Of a DNA stretch of 64,000 bases, positions 54,582-63,961 are shown piece after piece. How positions within the stretch are numbered: the stretch's first letter is position 1; each line of letters begins with the position of its first letter. Below the pieces are notes generated by a model that saw nothing but the letters and a program-made list of their open reading frames with translations, searched no databases and was not told where the DNA came from. The DNA comes from Pseudomonas sp. S06B 330 (GTDB taxonomy: Bacteria > Pseudomonadota > Gammaproteobacteria > Pseudomonadales > Pseudomonadaceae), in the NCBI RefSeq assembly GCF_002845275.2, contig NZ_CP088149.1, positions 783,501-847,500 on the forward strand. Direction: 5' to 3'. The translations under genes were made by a program, and so were the position numbers.

Positions 54582-55913
54582 ATGACATTCGCCAAACTTG
54601 GCCTGATTGAACCTTTGCTGCGCGCGCTTGAGCGCCTGGACTACAACACCCCGACGCCGGTCCAGGCCCAGGCCATTCCTGCCGTGCTGGCCGGGCGTGA
54701 CCTGATGGCCGCGGCCCAGACCGGTACCGGCAAGACCGCAGGCTTTGCCCTGCCGCTGTTGCAACGCCTGACCCTGGAAGGGGCCAAGGTTGCCAGTAAC
54801 TCGGTACGTGCTCTGGTCCTGGTACCGACCCGCGAGTTGGCCGAACAGGTCCACAGCAACATCCGCGAGTACGCCGAACACCTGCCCCTGAGTACCTACG
54901 CAGTGTACGGCGGGGTGAGTATCAACCCGCAGATGATGAAGCTGCGCAAGGGCATCGATCTGTTGGTGGCGACACCCGGGCGCCTGCTCGATCTGTTCCG
55001 CCAGAATGCGGTGAAGTTCAATCAATTGCAGGCTTTGGTACTCGACGAAGCCGACCGCATGCTCGACCTGGGGTTTGCCGAAGAACTGCGCGCCGTGTAT
55101 GCCGCCTTGCCGGCCCGTCGGCAAACGTTGCTGTTCTCGGCGACCTTCTCTGACGAGATCCGCCAGCTCGCCGGGCAGACCCTGAATGATCCCCTGAGCA
55201 TCGAAGTCAGCCCGCGTAACGTCACCGCCAGCACGGTCAAGCAATGGATCGTCCCGGTGGACAAGAAGCGCAAGCCGGAGCTGTTCAGCCATCTGTTGCG
55301 CAAGCAGCGCTGGAAGCAGGTGCTGGTGTTTGCCAAGACCCGTAATGGGGTCGATCAGCTGGTTGAGCGCTTGCGTGGCCTGGGCGTGAACGCCGACGGC
55401 ATCCATGGCGACAAACCCCAGGCGACGCGTCAGCGTGCCCTGGACAGTTTCAAGGCGCGGGAAATCCAGATCCTCGTGGCCACCGACGTGGCAGCGCGCG
55501 GCTTGGACATTGACGACCTGCCATTGGTGGTCAATTTTGACCTGCCGATCGTCGCCGAAGACTACATCCACCGTATCGGTCGTACCGGCCGTAAGGGCAA
55601 TACCGGTGAGGCGATTTCGCTGGTGTGCGCTGATGAAGTGCAGCTGCTGTCGGCGATCGAGACCCTGACCCGCAAAACCTTGCCGCGCCACGAAGAGCCG
55701 GACTTCATTCCTGATCACAAGGTGCCGATGACCGATGCCAATGGTCAGGTGCTGAAGAAGCCCAAGAAACCGAAGAAGCCCAAGGAAAGCAGCAGCAAAC
55801 GTAGCCTGGGGCGCTGGATGGACAGCGGTGAGGCACCGGCGGCAGCGCCTGCGGCCAAGCCGGTGCGCAAGGTGCCGACGTTCAATACCGGGCCGCGCAA
55901 GCGTAAGCCTTGA
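54582..55913 (+). CDS. rhlE: DEAD-box ATP-dependent RNA helicase RhlE
   Basis: 443 residues from ATG 54582. DEAD-box motifs: GLIEPLLRALERLDYNTPTPVQAQAIP (Q motif), AAQTGTGKTAGF, VLVPTREL, VLDEADRML, LFSATF, ARGLDIDDLPLVVNFD and YIHRIGRTGRKGNTGEAI. The C-terminal tail is Lys/Pro rich (KKPKKPKKPKESSSKRS), a basic RNA-binding extension common in RhlE. It acts in ribosome assembly and RNA decay. Start overlaps nothing; it follows the EamA gene by 37 bases. Confidence 0.95.
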   Translation: MTFAKLGLIEPLLRALERLDYNTPTPVQAQAIPAVLAGRDLMAAAQTGTGKTAGFALPLLQRLTLEGAKVASNSVRALVLVPTRELAEQVHSNIREYAEHLPLSTYAVYGGVSINPQMMKLRKGIDLLVATPGRLLDLFRQNAVKFNQLQALVLDEADRMLDLGFAEELRAVYAALPARRQTLLFSATFSDEIRQLAGQTLNDPLSIEVSPRNVTASTVKQWIVPVDKKRKPELFSHLLRKQRWKQVLVFAKTRNGVDQLVERLRGLGVNADGIHGDKPQATRQRALDSFKAREIQILVATDVAARGLDIDDLPLVVNFDLPIVAEDYIHRIGRTGRKGNTGEAISLVCADEVQLLSAIETLTRKTLPRHEEPDFIPDHKVPMTDANGQVLKKPKKPKKPKESSSKRSLGRWMDSGEAPAAAPAAKPVRKVPTFNTGPRKRKP

Positions 55914-55919
55914 GCGCCT

Positions 55920-55985
55920 AGGGCCGCCTTGCGGCCCATCGCCGGCAAGACCGGCTCCCACCGGTAATACTGGGAGCTGGCTTTC
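55920..55985. repeat. REP-type palindrome after rhlE
   Basis: GGGCCGC-CTT-GCGGCCC (55921-55937) plus GCCGGCAAGACCGGCTCCCA...TGGGAGCTGGC form hairpins between the convergent rhlE and flavoprotein genes. It can serve as a terminator for both. Confidence 0.6.
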
Positions 55986-55986
55986 C

Positions 55987-57222
55987 TTAGCGTTTCAGCC
56001 AGTCCAGAATCCCAAGACCCGCCTTACGTCCACTGGCAAAACACGCTGTCAGCAGGTAGCCACCTGTCGGCGCCTCCCAGTCGAGCATTTCCCCAGCGCA
56101 AAACACGCTCGGCAGTTGCTTGAGCATCAAGCCCTCGTTCAGTGCTTCGAACGCTACGCCGCCCGCGCTGCTGATCGCTTCATCCAGCGGGCGAGGGCGC
56201 ACCAGCACAATAGGCAGGGCTTTGATCAATTGGGCCAGTAATTGCGGATCAGCAAAGCACTGTGCGTCGGTCAGCTCACGCAGCAATGCCGCCTTGACGC
56301 CATCCAGACCCAACTGACTGTGCAAGTGCTTGGCCATTGAGCGCGAGCCGCGTGGTTTTGCCAGGGCCGCTTGAATGTTATCCACAGTGCGATTGGGCAA
56401 TAGGTCGAGCAGCACAGTGGCACTGCCTGCCCGGTTGATCGCCTCACGAATCTGCGCCGACCAGGCATACACCAGGCTACCCTCCAGCCCTTGAGCTGTG
56501 ACAATGCACTCACCCAGGCGCGGCGTTTGACCGGCAAGGCTCAGAGCGATGTTCTTCAGCGGCGCACCCGCGAATTTGGCCTTAAGCAGATCGCTCCAGG
56601 CCTGCACCTCGAAGCCACTGTTAGCGGCCTGCAATGGTGCGACCTGCACGCCTTTATCCACAAACCAAGATACCCAGGCCGCATCGGAACCCAAGCGTGC
56701 CCAGCTGCCGCCGCCCAACGCCAGCAGGGTCGCGTCAGGTTTGAGTGCCAGTTCGCCTTGTGGATAAGCCAACCGCAGGCTGCCATCGCTATTCCAGCCG
56801 AGCCAGCGATGACGGGTGTGGATAACTACCCCGTTGTCGCGCAGGCGCTTGAGCCAGGCACGCAGCAGCGGGGCGGCTTTCATATCGCGGGGGAAAACCC
56901 GGCCAGAGCTGCCGACAAACGTCTCGATGCCCAGGTCGTGAATCCACTGGCGCAGTGCATCAGCGTTAAAGCCTTCGAGCAACCCGGCAATTTCGCCAGA
57001 GCGTTCGGCGTAACGGGAGACGAAGGCCGGGTAAGGTTCGGAATGGGTGATGTTCATGCCACCGACGCCAGCCAGAAGGAATTTTCGTCCAACTGAAGGC
57101 ATTGCGTCGTACAGGTCCACTGCGACCCCGGCCTGGCCGAGCACTTCGGCGGCCATCAGCCCGGCCGGCCCGCCTCCGATAATGGCAACGTGTGGGCGGT
57201 TGGCGGAACGGGTGTCGGTCAT
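55987..57222 (-). CDS. BaiN/HI0933-type NAD(P)/FAD-dependent flavoprotein
   Basis: 411 residues from ATG 57222. FAD-binding GGGPAGLMAAEVLGQAGVAVDLYDAMPSVGRKFLLAGVGGMNITH, LALGGGSWARLGSDAAWV, and the C-terminal FCAGEMLDWEAPTGGYLLTACFASGRKAG with the FAD-ring region. This matches the BaiN/HI0933 (TIGR03862) family, flavoproteins with unknown natural substrate; one member acts on bile acids. Transcribed towards rhlE (convergent). Confidence 0.9.
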   Translation of the reverse strand: MTDTRSANRPHVAIIGGGPAGLMAAEVLGQAGVAVDLYDAMPSVGRKFLLAGVGGMNITHSEPYPAFVSRYAERSGEIAGLLEGFNADALRQWIHDLGIETFVGSSGRVFPRDMKAAPLLRAWLKRLRDNGVVIHTRHRWLGWNSDGSLRLAYPQGELALKPDATLLALGGGSWARLGSDAAWVSWFVDKGVQVAPLQAANSGFEVQAWSDLLKAKFAGAPLKNIALSLAGQTPRLGECIVTAQGLEGSLVYAWSAQIREAINRAGSATVLLDLLPNRTVDNIQAALAKPRGSRSMAKHLHSQLGLDGVKAALLRELTDAQCFADPQLLAQLIKALPIVLVRPRPLDEAISSAGGVAFEALNEGLMLKQLPSVFCAGEMLDWEAPTGGYLLTACFASGRKAGLGILDWLKR

Positions 57223-57371
57223 GGTCGGCTGCAAGCTGGGAAAAAGAGCCGGCATTCTACCCTAGCAGGGCAGGTGGAAACACTGAGCAAAAAACGTACA
57301 GTCGTCTCAAAGCCAAGCGGGCAAAGGGCTTCAGTGGCTTTCGCTCAGGTTATCCACAGGCAGCTCCACAG

Positions 57372-58286
57372 TCATTGTGAGTAACCCAAGACTCGGCTGG
57401 CGCTGTGATGGAGAATGCCATGACGGCGTGCCAGGGCTTGGCGGTCCTTGCTGTAGCCGCCGCCAATTACCCCGACCACCGGAATATCGCGGCCCAGGCA
57501 CTGGCGCAGCACCTGCTCGTCACGGGCGGCGACGCCTTCATCGGTCAGCTGTAAATAGCCGAGGGCATCGTCCTTGTGCACATCGACTCCAGCGTCATAG
57601 AGCACCAGGTCCGGACGGTACAACGGCAACAGGTAGTTGAGCGCGTCCTCGACCACTTTCAGGTAGGCCTGGTCACCCATGCCCCGTGGCAACGGAATAT
57701 CCCAGTCGCTCTGGGCCTTGCGTGCCGGGAAGTTTTGCTCGCAGTGCAAGGACACCGTGATGGCGTCCGGGGTGTCGTGGAGAATCCGCGCGGTACCATC
57801 GCCCTGGTGAACATCGCAGTCGAAGATCAGCACCTTGTGCACGCGACCGGCTTCCAGCAGGTAATGGCTGATGACGGCCAGGTCGTTGAAGATACAAAAG
57901 CCGGCTGGGTGGTCATAGTGCGCATGATGAGTGCCACCGGCCAGGTGACAGGCGATGCCATGTTCCAGGGCCTGTTCCGCCGCCAGCAAGGAGCCGCCCA
58001 CTGCGCGCACCGTACGTCGGGCCAGTGCTTCGCTCCAGGGTAGACCGAGGCGTCGCTGGTCTTCGTGTGACAACTCGCCATTCATATAGCGCTCGATGTA
58101 ATCGCGGTCATGGGCAAGGGCGAGGATGTCGTTGGGGCAGATCTGCGGACGTAGCAGCGCCTGCTCACTGGTCAAGCCGCTGTCGACCAGGTGATCGCGC
58201 AGCAGACGGAACTTGTCCATCGGAAAGCGGTGATCAGCGGGAAATTCCGGACTGTAGTCGTCGTGGTAGATCAGCGGCAGCGGCAT
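57372..58286 (-). CDS. Histone-deacetylase-superfamily protein
   Basis: 304 residues. Motifs of the zinc amidohydrolase fold: GGTHHAHYDHPAGFCIFNDLAV (active His pair), LIFDCDVHQGDGTARI (zinc ligands) and LVLYDAGVDVHKDDALGYLQLTDEG. Class includes acetoin/AcuC-like and acetylpolyamine amidohydrolases; substrate unassigned, possibly lysine deacetylation of proteins or polyamines. Begins divergently from the Ais-like gene's end (100-base gap). Confidence 0.9.
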   Translation of the reverse strand: MPLPLIYHDDYSPEFPADHRFPMDKFRLLRDHLVDSGLTSEQALLRPQICPNDILALAHDRDYIERYMNGELSHEDQRRLGLPWSEALARRTVRAVGGSLLAAEQALEHGIACHLAGGTHHAHYDHPAGFCIFNDLAVISHYLLEAGRVHKVLIFDCDVHQGDGTARILHDTPDAITVSLHCEQNFPARKAQSDWDIPLPRGMGDQAYLKVVEDALNYLLPLYRPDLVLYDAGVDVHKDDALGYLQLTDEGVAARDEQVLRQCLGRDIPVVGVIGGGYSKDRQALARRHGILHHSASRVLGYSQ

Positions 58287-58387
58287 GACAGATTCTTGAG
58301 CGGGACAGAGGCTGATCTTGCCAGTTGCTGGCGCCGTTGCGCTACTTTATGAGTTGTTTGATGGTGTCGACTCGCTGGCACAACTGC

Positions 58388-59077
58388 TCAGCTGTTTGTG
58401 CTATCCAGTAGCCTTTGCCATTGGTCGGCGTTCATTTTGCCGAGAATTCTCGGTTTCCCATCGGCAGCGACCGAGACGAACAAAGCGCTGGCATAGTCGC
58501 TGGAGCGCTGACCACCAGGGACATTCAGCTGACGCTCCAGGTGGTCAATGCAACCACTATGGGTGACCAGCACCAGATTGTGATCGGTAGCTTTATGCGC
58601 CAGGGCCGATTCGGCGAAGCCCTCGTCGCATTGCTGTACCCACTCTTCACTTTTAATGGCTTTGCCAAAGATATAGTGCGCCGTTTGGCGGGTCCTTACT
58701 TGTGGGCTACTTAGCACATCTGCATCGCCCAGCCCTAGATGTTGCAGACCGTCTCCGACGTCTGTAGCAACCTGACTGCCTGCCACCGTGATGCCGCTCG
58801 GGTCGCTGAGGCAGGTACTGCTTGAACGGTCACAGCGCTCGGCATGACGGATCAGCACGATCACCTTGCCCTTGGACCATTCACGGTACACGCCGCTGCT
58901 GTACATTCGATTGTCTCTGCTCAAGTCCACGATATGTGTTCTCGTTGACGCCCAGGCGCTGAGGGTGGCGAGTGCAAGCATCACACTCAGCCCGATGCAC
59001 AGCGTTTTGAGTGTGGATAAACGTCGTCGTTTGGAGGGGGACAGAACGAGGTTCTCAGCGGTGTTTGGCAACAACAA
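58388..59077 (-). CDS. Ais-like histidine phosphatase
   Basis: 229 residues starting at a TTG (59077-59075), one of three consecutive TTGs (59077, 59074, 59071) with a GGAG 3-9 bases upstream; no ATG is available before KRRR. N-terminal membrane anchor (TLCIGLSVMLALATLSAWA). The catalytic RHAERC is followed by DRSSSTCLSDPSGITVAGSQ, the Ais/PmrG hallmark, and VTHSGCIDHL contains the second His. Ais-type enzymes remove phosphate from LPS core heptose. In enterobacteria this gene lies near arn; here it stands alone. Confidence 0.82.
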   Translation of the reverse strand: MLLPNTAENLVLSPSKRRRLSTLKTLCIGLSVMLALATLSAWASTRTHIVDLSRDNRMYSSGVYREWSKGKVIVLIRHAERCDRSSSTCLSDPSGITVAGSQVATDVGDGLQHLGLGDADVLSSPQVRTRQTAHYIFGKAIKSEEWVQQCDEGFAESALAHKATDHNLVLVTHSGCIDHLERQLNVPGGQRSSDYASALFVSVAADGKPRILGKMNADQWQRLLDSTNS

Positions 59078-59266
59078 TACTCCGTGCGGGTAATTGGATC
59101 GGGTAGCAACCAGGACGATGGGTGCGGTGAGAATGGCGGCACTTTAGAAAGTGGCCTGTGCAGAGCAGGTGAAGCGAATGTGAAAAAAGTCTTTATCTGT
59201 TTGAATCGCGATTTTTCTGCAGGTGCCTACGCTATAAACTGCAGGGGATGTGTCGAGGAGCAGGCA

Positions 59267-59836
59267 ATGACCCCCATACTTGAACTGGAAAGCGCCCGCC
59301 TGGTGCTGCGCCAATGGCAGGACGACGATCTCGGCGAATTCGCCGCCATGTGCACCGATCCACACGTCATGCGCTATTTTCCTGCCCCCCTGACTCGCCT
59401 GGAAAGCGCTGCCCTGATCGGCCGTATCCGTGGTCATTTCAATGAATATGGTTTTGGACTGTGGGCGTTAGAGCGCAAAGACAGCGGCGCCTTCATTGGC
59501 ATGACGGGTCTGCTCAACGTTAATTTCGACGCCGATTTCACCCCCGCAGTAGAAATTGGCTGGCGTCTGGCCCGTCGCCACTGGGGCTTGGGTTTTGCCA
59601 GCGAAGCAGCCTGGACCAGCTTGCGCTGCGCCTTCGCCCAGTTGGGCCTGGAGCAGGTAGTGTCCTTCACCACCGAGAGCAACTTGCCATCACAGAAAGT
59701 CATGCAAGCCATTGGCATGCAGCAAGACCTGAAGGGCAGCTTCTTGCACCCGAAACTGCCCGAGTTTCATCCCTTGCGGCCGCATGTGCTGTACCGCATC
59801 AACCGAGCCCAGTGGCAACAGACCCTGCGCGGCTGA
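59267..59836 (+). CDS. GNAT-family N-acetyltransferase (RimJ/RimL-like)
   Basis: 189 residues from ATG 59267, with GAGGAG upstream. GNAT motifs: LESARLVLRQWQDDDLGEFAAMCTDPHVMRYF, VEIGWRLARRHWGLGFASEAAWTSLRCAF (acetyl-CoA loop RxxWGxGFAS) and VVSFTTESNLPSQKVMQAIGM. This is the RimJ/RimL-type family acting on protein N-termini or small molecules. Substrate unknown. The upstream part of the open frame (59084-59266) is not coding. Confidence 0.9.
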   Translation: MTPILELESARLVLRQWQDDDLGEFAAMCTDPHVMRYFPAPLTRLESAALIGRIRGHFNEYGFGLWALERKDSGAFIGMTGLLNVNFDADFTPAVEIGWRLARRHWGLGFASEAAWTSLRCAFAQLGLEQVVSFTTESNLPSQKVMQAIGMQQDLKGSFLHPKLPEFHPLRPHVLYRINRAQWQQTLRG

Positions 59837-59913
59837 ATTGCACGACATACGGGTGAGCTATGACAAACCCTGTATCATTTGTCGCAGTTGCGCATTGCTT
59901 TGGAGAATCTTGA

Positions 59914-60783
59914 ATGAGCCACGTGTTGGACGATCTGGTTGACCTGCTGAGTCTGGAAGCCATCGAGGAAAATCTGTTCCGCGGGCGCAGTCAGGACCTG
60001 GGTTTTCGTCAGTTGTATGGCGGCCAGGTACTGGGTCAGTCGTTGTCGGCGGCCAGCCAGACGGTTGAAGAAGCGCGTCATGTGCATTCCTTGCACGGTT
60101 ACTTCCTGCGCCCAGGTGATGCGGCGATGCCGGTGGTCTACTCGGTTGACCGGGTTCGCGACGGTGGCAGTTTCAGCACCCGGCGGGTGACGGCGATTCA
60201 GAAGGGCCAGCCGATCTTTACCTGCAGCGCTTCGTTTCAATACGACGAAGAGGGTTTTGAACACCAGACGCAGATGCCGGCGGTGGTTGGCCCGCAGAAC
60301 CTGCCTTCGGAAGTGGAGCTGTTCCAGCGCATCGCTGACCGCCTGCCGGAAACGATCCGCGACAAGATGCTCTGCGCCAAGCCGATCGAGATGCGCCCGG
60401 TCACGGAAGAAGATCCGTTCGACCCCAAGCCGGGTGATCCGGTGAAGTACATCTGGTTCCGCGCCGATGGCACCTTGCCGGACGTGCCGGCGCTGCACAA
60501 GTACATGCTCGCCTACGCCTCGGACTTCGGCCTGTTGACTACCTCGCTGTTGCCCCATGGCAAATCGGTGTGGCAGAAGGACATGCAGATCGCCAGCCTT
60601 GACCATGCGCTGTGGTTTCACGGCAATCTGCGTGCTGACGAGTGGCTGCTGTATGCCATGGACAGTCCGTGGGCTGGCAATGCGCGTGGATTCTCCCGCG
60701 GCAACATCTACAACCAGGCCGGGCAGTTGGTGGCTTCGTCTTGCCAGGAAGGGTTGATTCGCCATCGCAAGGATTGGGCATGA
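59914..60783 (+). CDS. tesB: Acyl-CoA thioesterase II
   Basis: 289 residues, the TesB length. Double hot-dog fold: N-terminal ENLFRGRSQDLGFRQLYGGQVLGQSLSAA, LHGYFLRPGD, FQYDEEGFEHQ, and the C-terminal active-site region SLDHALWFHGNLRADEWLLYAMDSP...CQEGLIR with the Asp and Gln of the TesB triad. Hydrolyses medium- and long-chain acyl-CoA. Its stop overlaps the HAD gene start in ATGA, so the pair is coupled. Confidence 0.95.
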   Translation: MSHVLDDLVDLLSLEAIEENLFRGRSQDLGFRQLYGGQVLGQSLSAASQTVEEARHVHSLHGYFLRPGDAAMPVVYSVDRVRDGGSFSTRRVTAIQKGQPIFTCSASFQYDEEGFEHQTQMPAVVGPQNLPSEVELFQRIADRLPETIRDKMLCAKPIEMRPVTEEDPFDPKPGDPVKYIWFRADGTLPDVPALHKYMLAYASDFGLLTTSLLPHGKSVWQKDMQIASLDHALWFHGNLRADEWLLYAMDSPWAGNARGFSRGNIYNQAGQLVASSCQEGLIRHRKDWA

Positions 60784-61373
60784 GCCTCAAGGATATTCGT
60801 CATTGGGTGTTCGACATGGATGGCACCTTGACTGTCGCCGTGCATGATTTCGCGGCGATTCGTGAGGCCCTGGAAATTCCACCGGCGGACGACATCCTTA
60901 CCCACCTGGCCGCGTTGCCCGCTGCTGAAGCGGCGGCTAAGCACGCCTGGTTGCTGGAGCACGAACGTGATCTGGCGATCGGCTCGCAGGCGGCGGTCGG
61001 TGCAGTGGAGTTGGTGCGCGAGCTGGCTGGGCGTGGCTGCCAGTTAGGCATCCTTACCCGTAATGCGCTGGAGTTGGCGCATGTGACGCTGGAAGCCATT
61101 GGCCTGGCTGAATGCTTCGCCGAGCCGTACGTACTGGGACGTGATGAGGCACCACCAAAGCCGCATCCTGGCGGCCTACTGAAACTGGCCAACGCCTGGC
61201 AGGTGCAGCCGAGCGAGATGGTCATGGTTGGTGACTATCGTTTTGATCTCGATTGCGGTCGTGCGGCGGGGGCCAGGACTGTCCTGGTCAACCTGCCGGA
61301 CAACCCCTGGCCGGAGTTGACCGACTGGCATGCGGCGGATTGCCGGGCATTGCAGGTATTGCTTAACCAGTGA
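60780..61373 (+). CDS. HAD-superfamily phosphatase (HAD-IA)
   Basis: 197 residues from ATG 60780. HAD motifs: WVFDMDGTLT (nucleophile Asp), LGILTRNA (motif II), PKPHPGGLL (Lys of motif III) and MVGDYRFDLDCGRAAGARTVLV (motif IV). A helical cap lies between I and II. Probably acts on a small phosphate ester; the coupling to tesB is conserved in Pseudomonas but not explained. A hairpin follows the stop. Confidence 0.92.
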   Translation: MSLKDIRHWVFDMDGTLTVAVHDFAAIREALEIPPADDILTHLAALPAAEAAAKHAWLLEHERDLAIGSQAAVGAVELVRELAGRGCQLGILTRNALELAHVTLEAIGLAECFAEPYVLGRDEAPPKPHPGGLLKLANAWQVQPSEMVMVGDYRFDLDCGRAAGARTVLVNLPDNPWPELTDWHAADCRALQVLLNQ

Positions 61374-61380
61374 GTTGGTA

Positions 61381-61401
61381 ATCGCGGGACAAGCCCGCGA
61401 T
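61381..61401. terminator. Hairpin between the HAD gene and the TonB receptor
   Basis: Perfect ATCGCGGG/CCCGCGAT stem (8 bp) with loop ACAAG, between convergent genes and without T-tract; resembles the short Pseudomonas CGCGGG-type palindrome and may act as a weak terminator. Confidence 0.5.
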
Positions 61402-61407
61402 CACTTC

Positions 61408-63879
61408 TCAGAAATCCCAGCGCGTGGTCAACATCATATTGCGCGGCTCGCCGTAGTAGGTGGTGTCGAAGTTACCCAGCCCGGACAGGTAGCGTTTGTC
61501 GAACACGTTGTTGGCGTTGACGGTAAAGCTCAGGTGTTCGTTGTACTGGTAGCGGCTCATCAGGTCGACCAGGGTGTAGCCGCCTTGTTTGATAAAGGTG
61601 TAGTCGTTGACTGATCGGTTGTAGATCTTGCCGTAGAACGCGCTCTGCCAATTCACCCCGCCACCGACGGTGACCTTGTCCATTACCCCTGGCAGGCGAT
61701 AAGTGGTGAACACACGTACCAGATGTTCAGGCTTGCTGGTGCTCATCGGGAACCCGTACATGCGCTGTTCGTCGGCATCGCGGGTGCGGGCGTAGGTGTA
61801 GCCGGCCGACAGGTTCCAGCCTTCCTGCAACTCACCGCTCAGTTCCAGCTCCACACCCTCAGTGGTTGCCCCACTGGTGGCCTTGAAAATGCCTTCGTTG
61901 GTCGCCGGGTTGGTACCGATCTGCTCCGCTACATTGTCTTGTTCGGTGCGGAACAGTGCCAGGCTGGCATTGAGCTTACCCTCCAAGTAGGCGGCTTTCA
62001 GACCAGTTTCGTAGCTGTCGCCTTCGACCGGGTCAAGCGTGCTGCCATTACTGTCCTTATTGCTCTGCGGTTGATAGATCGAGGTGTAGCTGGCGTATAC
62101 CGAGTAGGTATCGTTGAGGTCGTACACGACACCGGCGTAGGGCGTGACCACACCATGTTGCTTGTAACTGGCCTGGCTGTCCGGGAACAGTGGGTTCAGG
62201 CCGTCATAGTCATAATTGTCGTCGTACTTGAAGGTGCTGACGCGGGTGCCGAGGATCACCGAAAGGTCATCGGTTGGACGCAGGCGGGTGGCAATATAGG
62301 CGCCAGTCTGGCTTTTCTTTTGCTCATACTTGCCGTTCTTCGGGAAGTCGGGGACGCCGATGTGGCCCTTCCAGTCAAAGATACTGCCCGGCACCATGGC
62401 GAATTCGCTGGTGTCCCAGGTGGCGCCGGTTTGGCGTGAATACGAGGCGTTATAGCCGACTACCAGATCATGCTCGCGGCCAAACAGGCTGAACGGGCCA
62501 GAGAGGTTTAGGTCGGCAGTGTTCTGAACCCGATGGCCTTCCCAGCGACCCCAGAAGAAATACATGCCGTTGCCGTCACGGTCAGGGGCACCGCCACTGG
62601 CCGATGCCAGGCGAGTGTCGTGGTCGCTCTGCAATTGGTTGACGCTGAGCTTGAGCGACCAGTCATTGGCCAGGGCCTGCTCCAGGGAGGCGAAGTAGGT
62701 GCGGTTCTGAAAGTCGCGTCGACTCCAGTCGGCCCCGGGGTTGAACGAGCGGGAGAAGTCGGTACGACCGCCATCGGTGTAGTACACCGGGTTACCGGTC
62801 CAGGAGGTGCCGCGCGGAGTGGTGTCCTGTTGATCGATGCCGACCGTCAGCAAGGTGTCAGGGGTGATGTCGGCTTCGAGAATACCGTAGTACACCTCTT
62901 TCTTTTGCTCGTAGTGGTCCTGGTAGCCCTGCTTGTCCTGCTGCGCACCAACGAATCGCCCACGCAGGGTGCCGGTGCTGTTCAATGGCCCGGAAACATC
63001 ACCTTGGCCACGGTAGTCATCCCAACTGCCGGCACTGCCGGTGAGCGAGGCCTGGAACTGCGCGGTAGGCTTCTTGCGGATCAGGTTCACCGTCGCCGAA
63101 GGGTCGCCGGAGCCGGTCATCAGGCCGGTTGCGCCTTTGAGTACTTCAACCCGGTCATAGATCGACATGTCGACGTGGGCGGTGCCTTCGTCATACACAC
63201 CGTCATAGATGGTGTTGACGCCATCGTATTGATAGTTGGTGATTACCAGGCCGCGACTGGTGAACTCGGTGCGGTCGCTGTCATAAGTTTGCGAAGAAAT
63301 ACCCGGGGTGTTGCGCAACACATCGGAGATGCTCTGGGCGCCTTGGTCGTCCATCAACTGTCGGGTAATGACGGTGACCGATTGCGGTGTTTCACGGATC
63401 GACAAGGGCAGTTTGGTGGCGGTGCGGGTCACGGCAGTGGTGTAGGAGCCGGTGTTTTCCGTGGTTTCGCCGAGAAATTGCCCATTAATGCTAGTGGCGC
63501 CCAGTTCCACCGTGCCGTCGCTGCTGATCGGCACCAGCACATAGCCGCCATTGCTCTGGCGTTGGGCCTGCAAACCACTGCCCTGGAGCAGGCGCGCCAA
63601 TCCTTCTTCCACCGAGTAATTGCCTTGCAGCCCAGCCGACTGGCGGCCCTGGGTTTGACGTGCATCAAACGACAGGGTGATGTTGGCACGGGTGGCGAAC
63701 AGGCTCAGGTTGGTCCCCAATGCCCCCGGCGCAATCTGGAAGTCTTTACTGACGCTCTGCGCCTGGGCGTGCGTCGGCAGCAGCGCCAGCATCGGTAGCG
63801 GTGCCAGGGTCAGGCCGAACAGCGCCAGGTGAACGGCGCGAACCAGAGGGCGGGGCGCCCGAGGGCAAATGCGGGTCAT
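61408..63879 (-). CDS. TonB-dependent siderophore receptor with N-terminal signalling (STN) domain
   Basis: 823 residues, ATG 63879 with AAGGA upstream. Long signal peptide ends near THAQAQS; the STN (secretin/TonB N-terminal) domain follows at about 45-115 (FQIAPGALGTNLSLFATRANITLSF...LLQGSGLQAQ), then the plug (about 140-260, LPLSIRETPQSVTVITRQLMDDQGAQSISDVL) and a 22-strand barrel ending TRWDF (aromatic C terminus). The STN domain implies cell-surface signalling through an anti-sigma/ECF pair, which would lie beyond the right edge. Ligand probably a hydroxamate or pyoverdine-type siderophore; not decided. Confidence 0.93.
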   Translation of the reverse strand: MTRICPRAPRPLVRAVHLALFGLTLAPLPMLALLPTHAQAQSVSKDFQIAPGALGTNLSLFATRANITLSFDARQTQGRQSAGLQGNYSVEEGLARLLQGSGLQAQRQSNGGYVLVPISSDGTVELGATSINGQFLGETTENTGSYTTAVTRTATKLPLSIRETPQSVTVITRQLMDDQGAQSISDVLRNTPGISSQTYDSDRTEFTSRGLVITNYQYDGVNTIYDGVYDEGTAHVDMSIYDRVEVLKGATGLMTGSGDPSATVNLIRKKPTAQFQASLTGSAGSWDDYRGQGDVSGPLNSTGTLRGRFVGAQQDKQGYQDHYEQKKEVYYGILEADITPDTLLTVGIDQQDTTPRGTSWTGNPVYYTDGGRTDFSRSFNPGADWSRRDFQNRTYFASLEQALANDWSLKLSVNQLQSDHDTRLASASGGAPDRDGNGMYFFWGRWEGHRVQNTADLNLSGPFSLFGREHDLVVGYNASYSRQTGATWDTSEFAMVPGSIFDWKGHIGVPDFPKNGKYEQKKSQTGAYIATRLRPTDDLSVILGTRVSTFKYDDNYDYDGLNPLFPDSQASYKQHGVVTPYAGVVYDLNDTYSVYASYTSIYQPQSNKDSNGSTLDPVEGDSYETGLKAAYLEGKLNASLALFRTEQDNVAEQIGTNPATNEGIFKATSGATTEGVELELSGELQEGWNLSAGYTYARTRDADEQRMYGFPMSTSKPEHLVRVFTTYRLPGVMDKVTVGGGVNWQSAFYGKIYNRSVNDYTFIKQGGYTLVDLMSRYQYNEHLSFTVNANNVFDKRYLSGLGNFDTTYYGEPRNMMLTTRWDF

Positions 63880-63942
63880 GCAGGTTTTCCTTCGATTGGC
63901 TGGGCAGAGTGGCAGCTAGAATTTGCTGCTTTAACTGCGTAG

Positions 63943-63961
63943 CCGAATGAGAATGAAAATC
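63943..63961. promoter_or_regulatory. Possible Fur box upstream of the TonB receptor
   Basis: CCGAATGAGAATGAAAATC matches 12 of 19 positions of the Fur consensus (GATAATGATAATCATTATC) and sits 64-82 bases before the receptor ATG. Weak on its own, but expected for this gene. Confidence 0.4.

Noticed and set aside
54477..55961. 494-codon open frame antisense to rhlE
   Set aside because: Shadow of rhlE, which carries all DEAD-box motifs.
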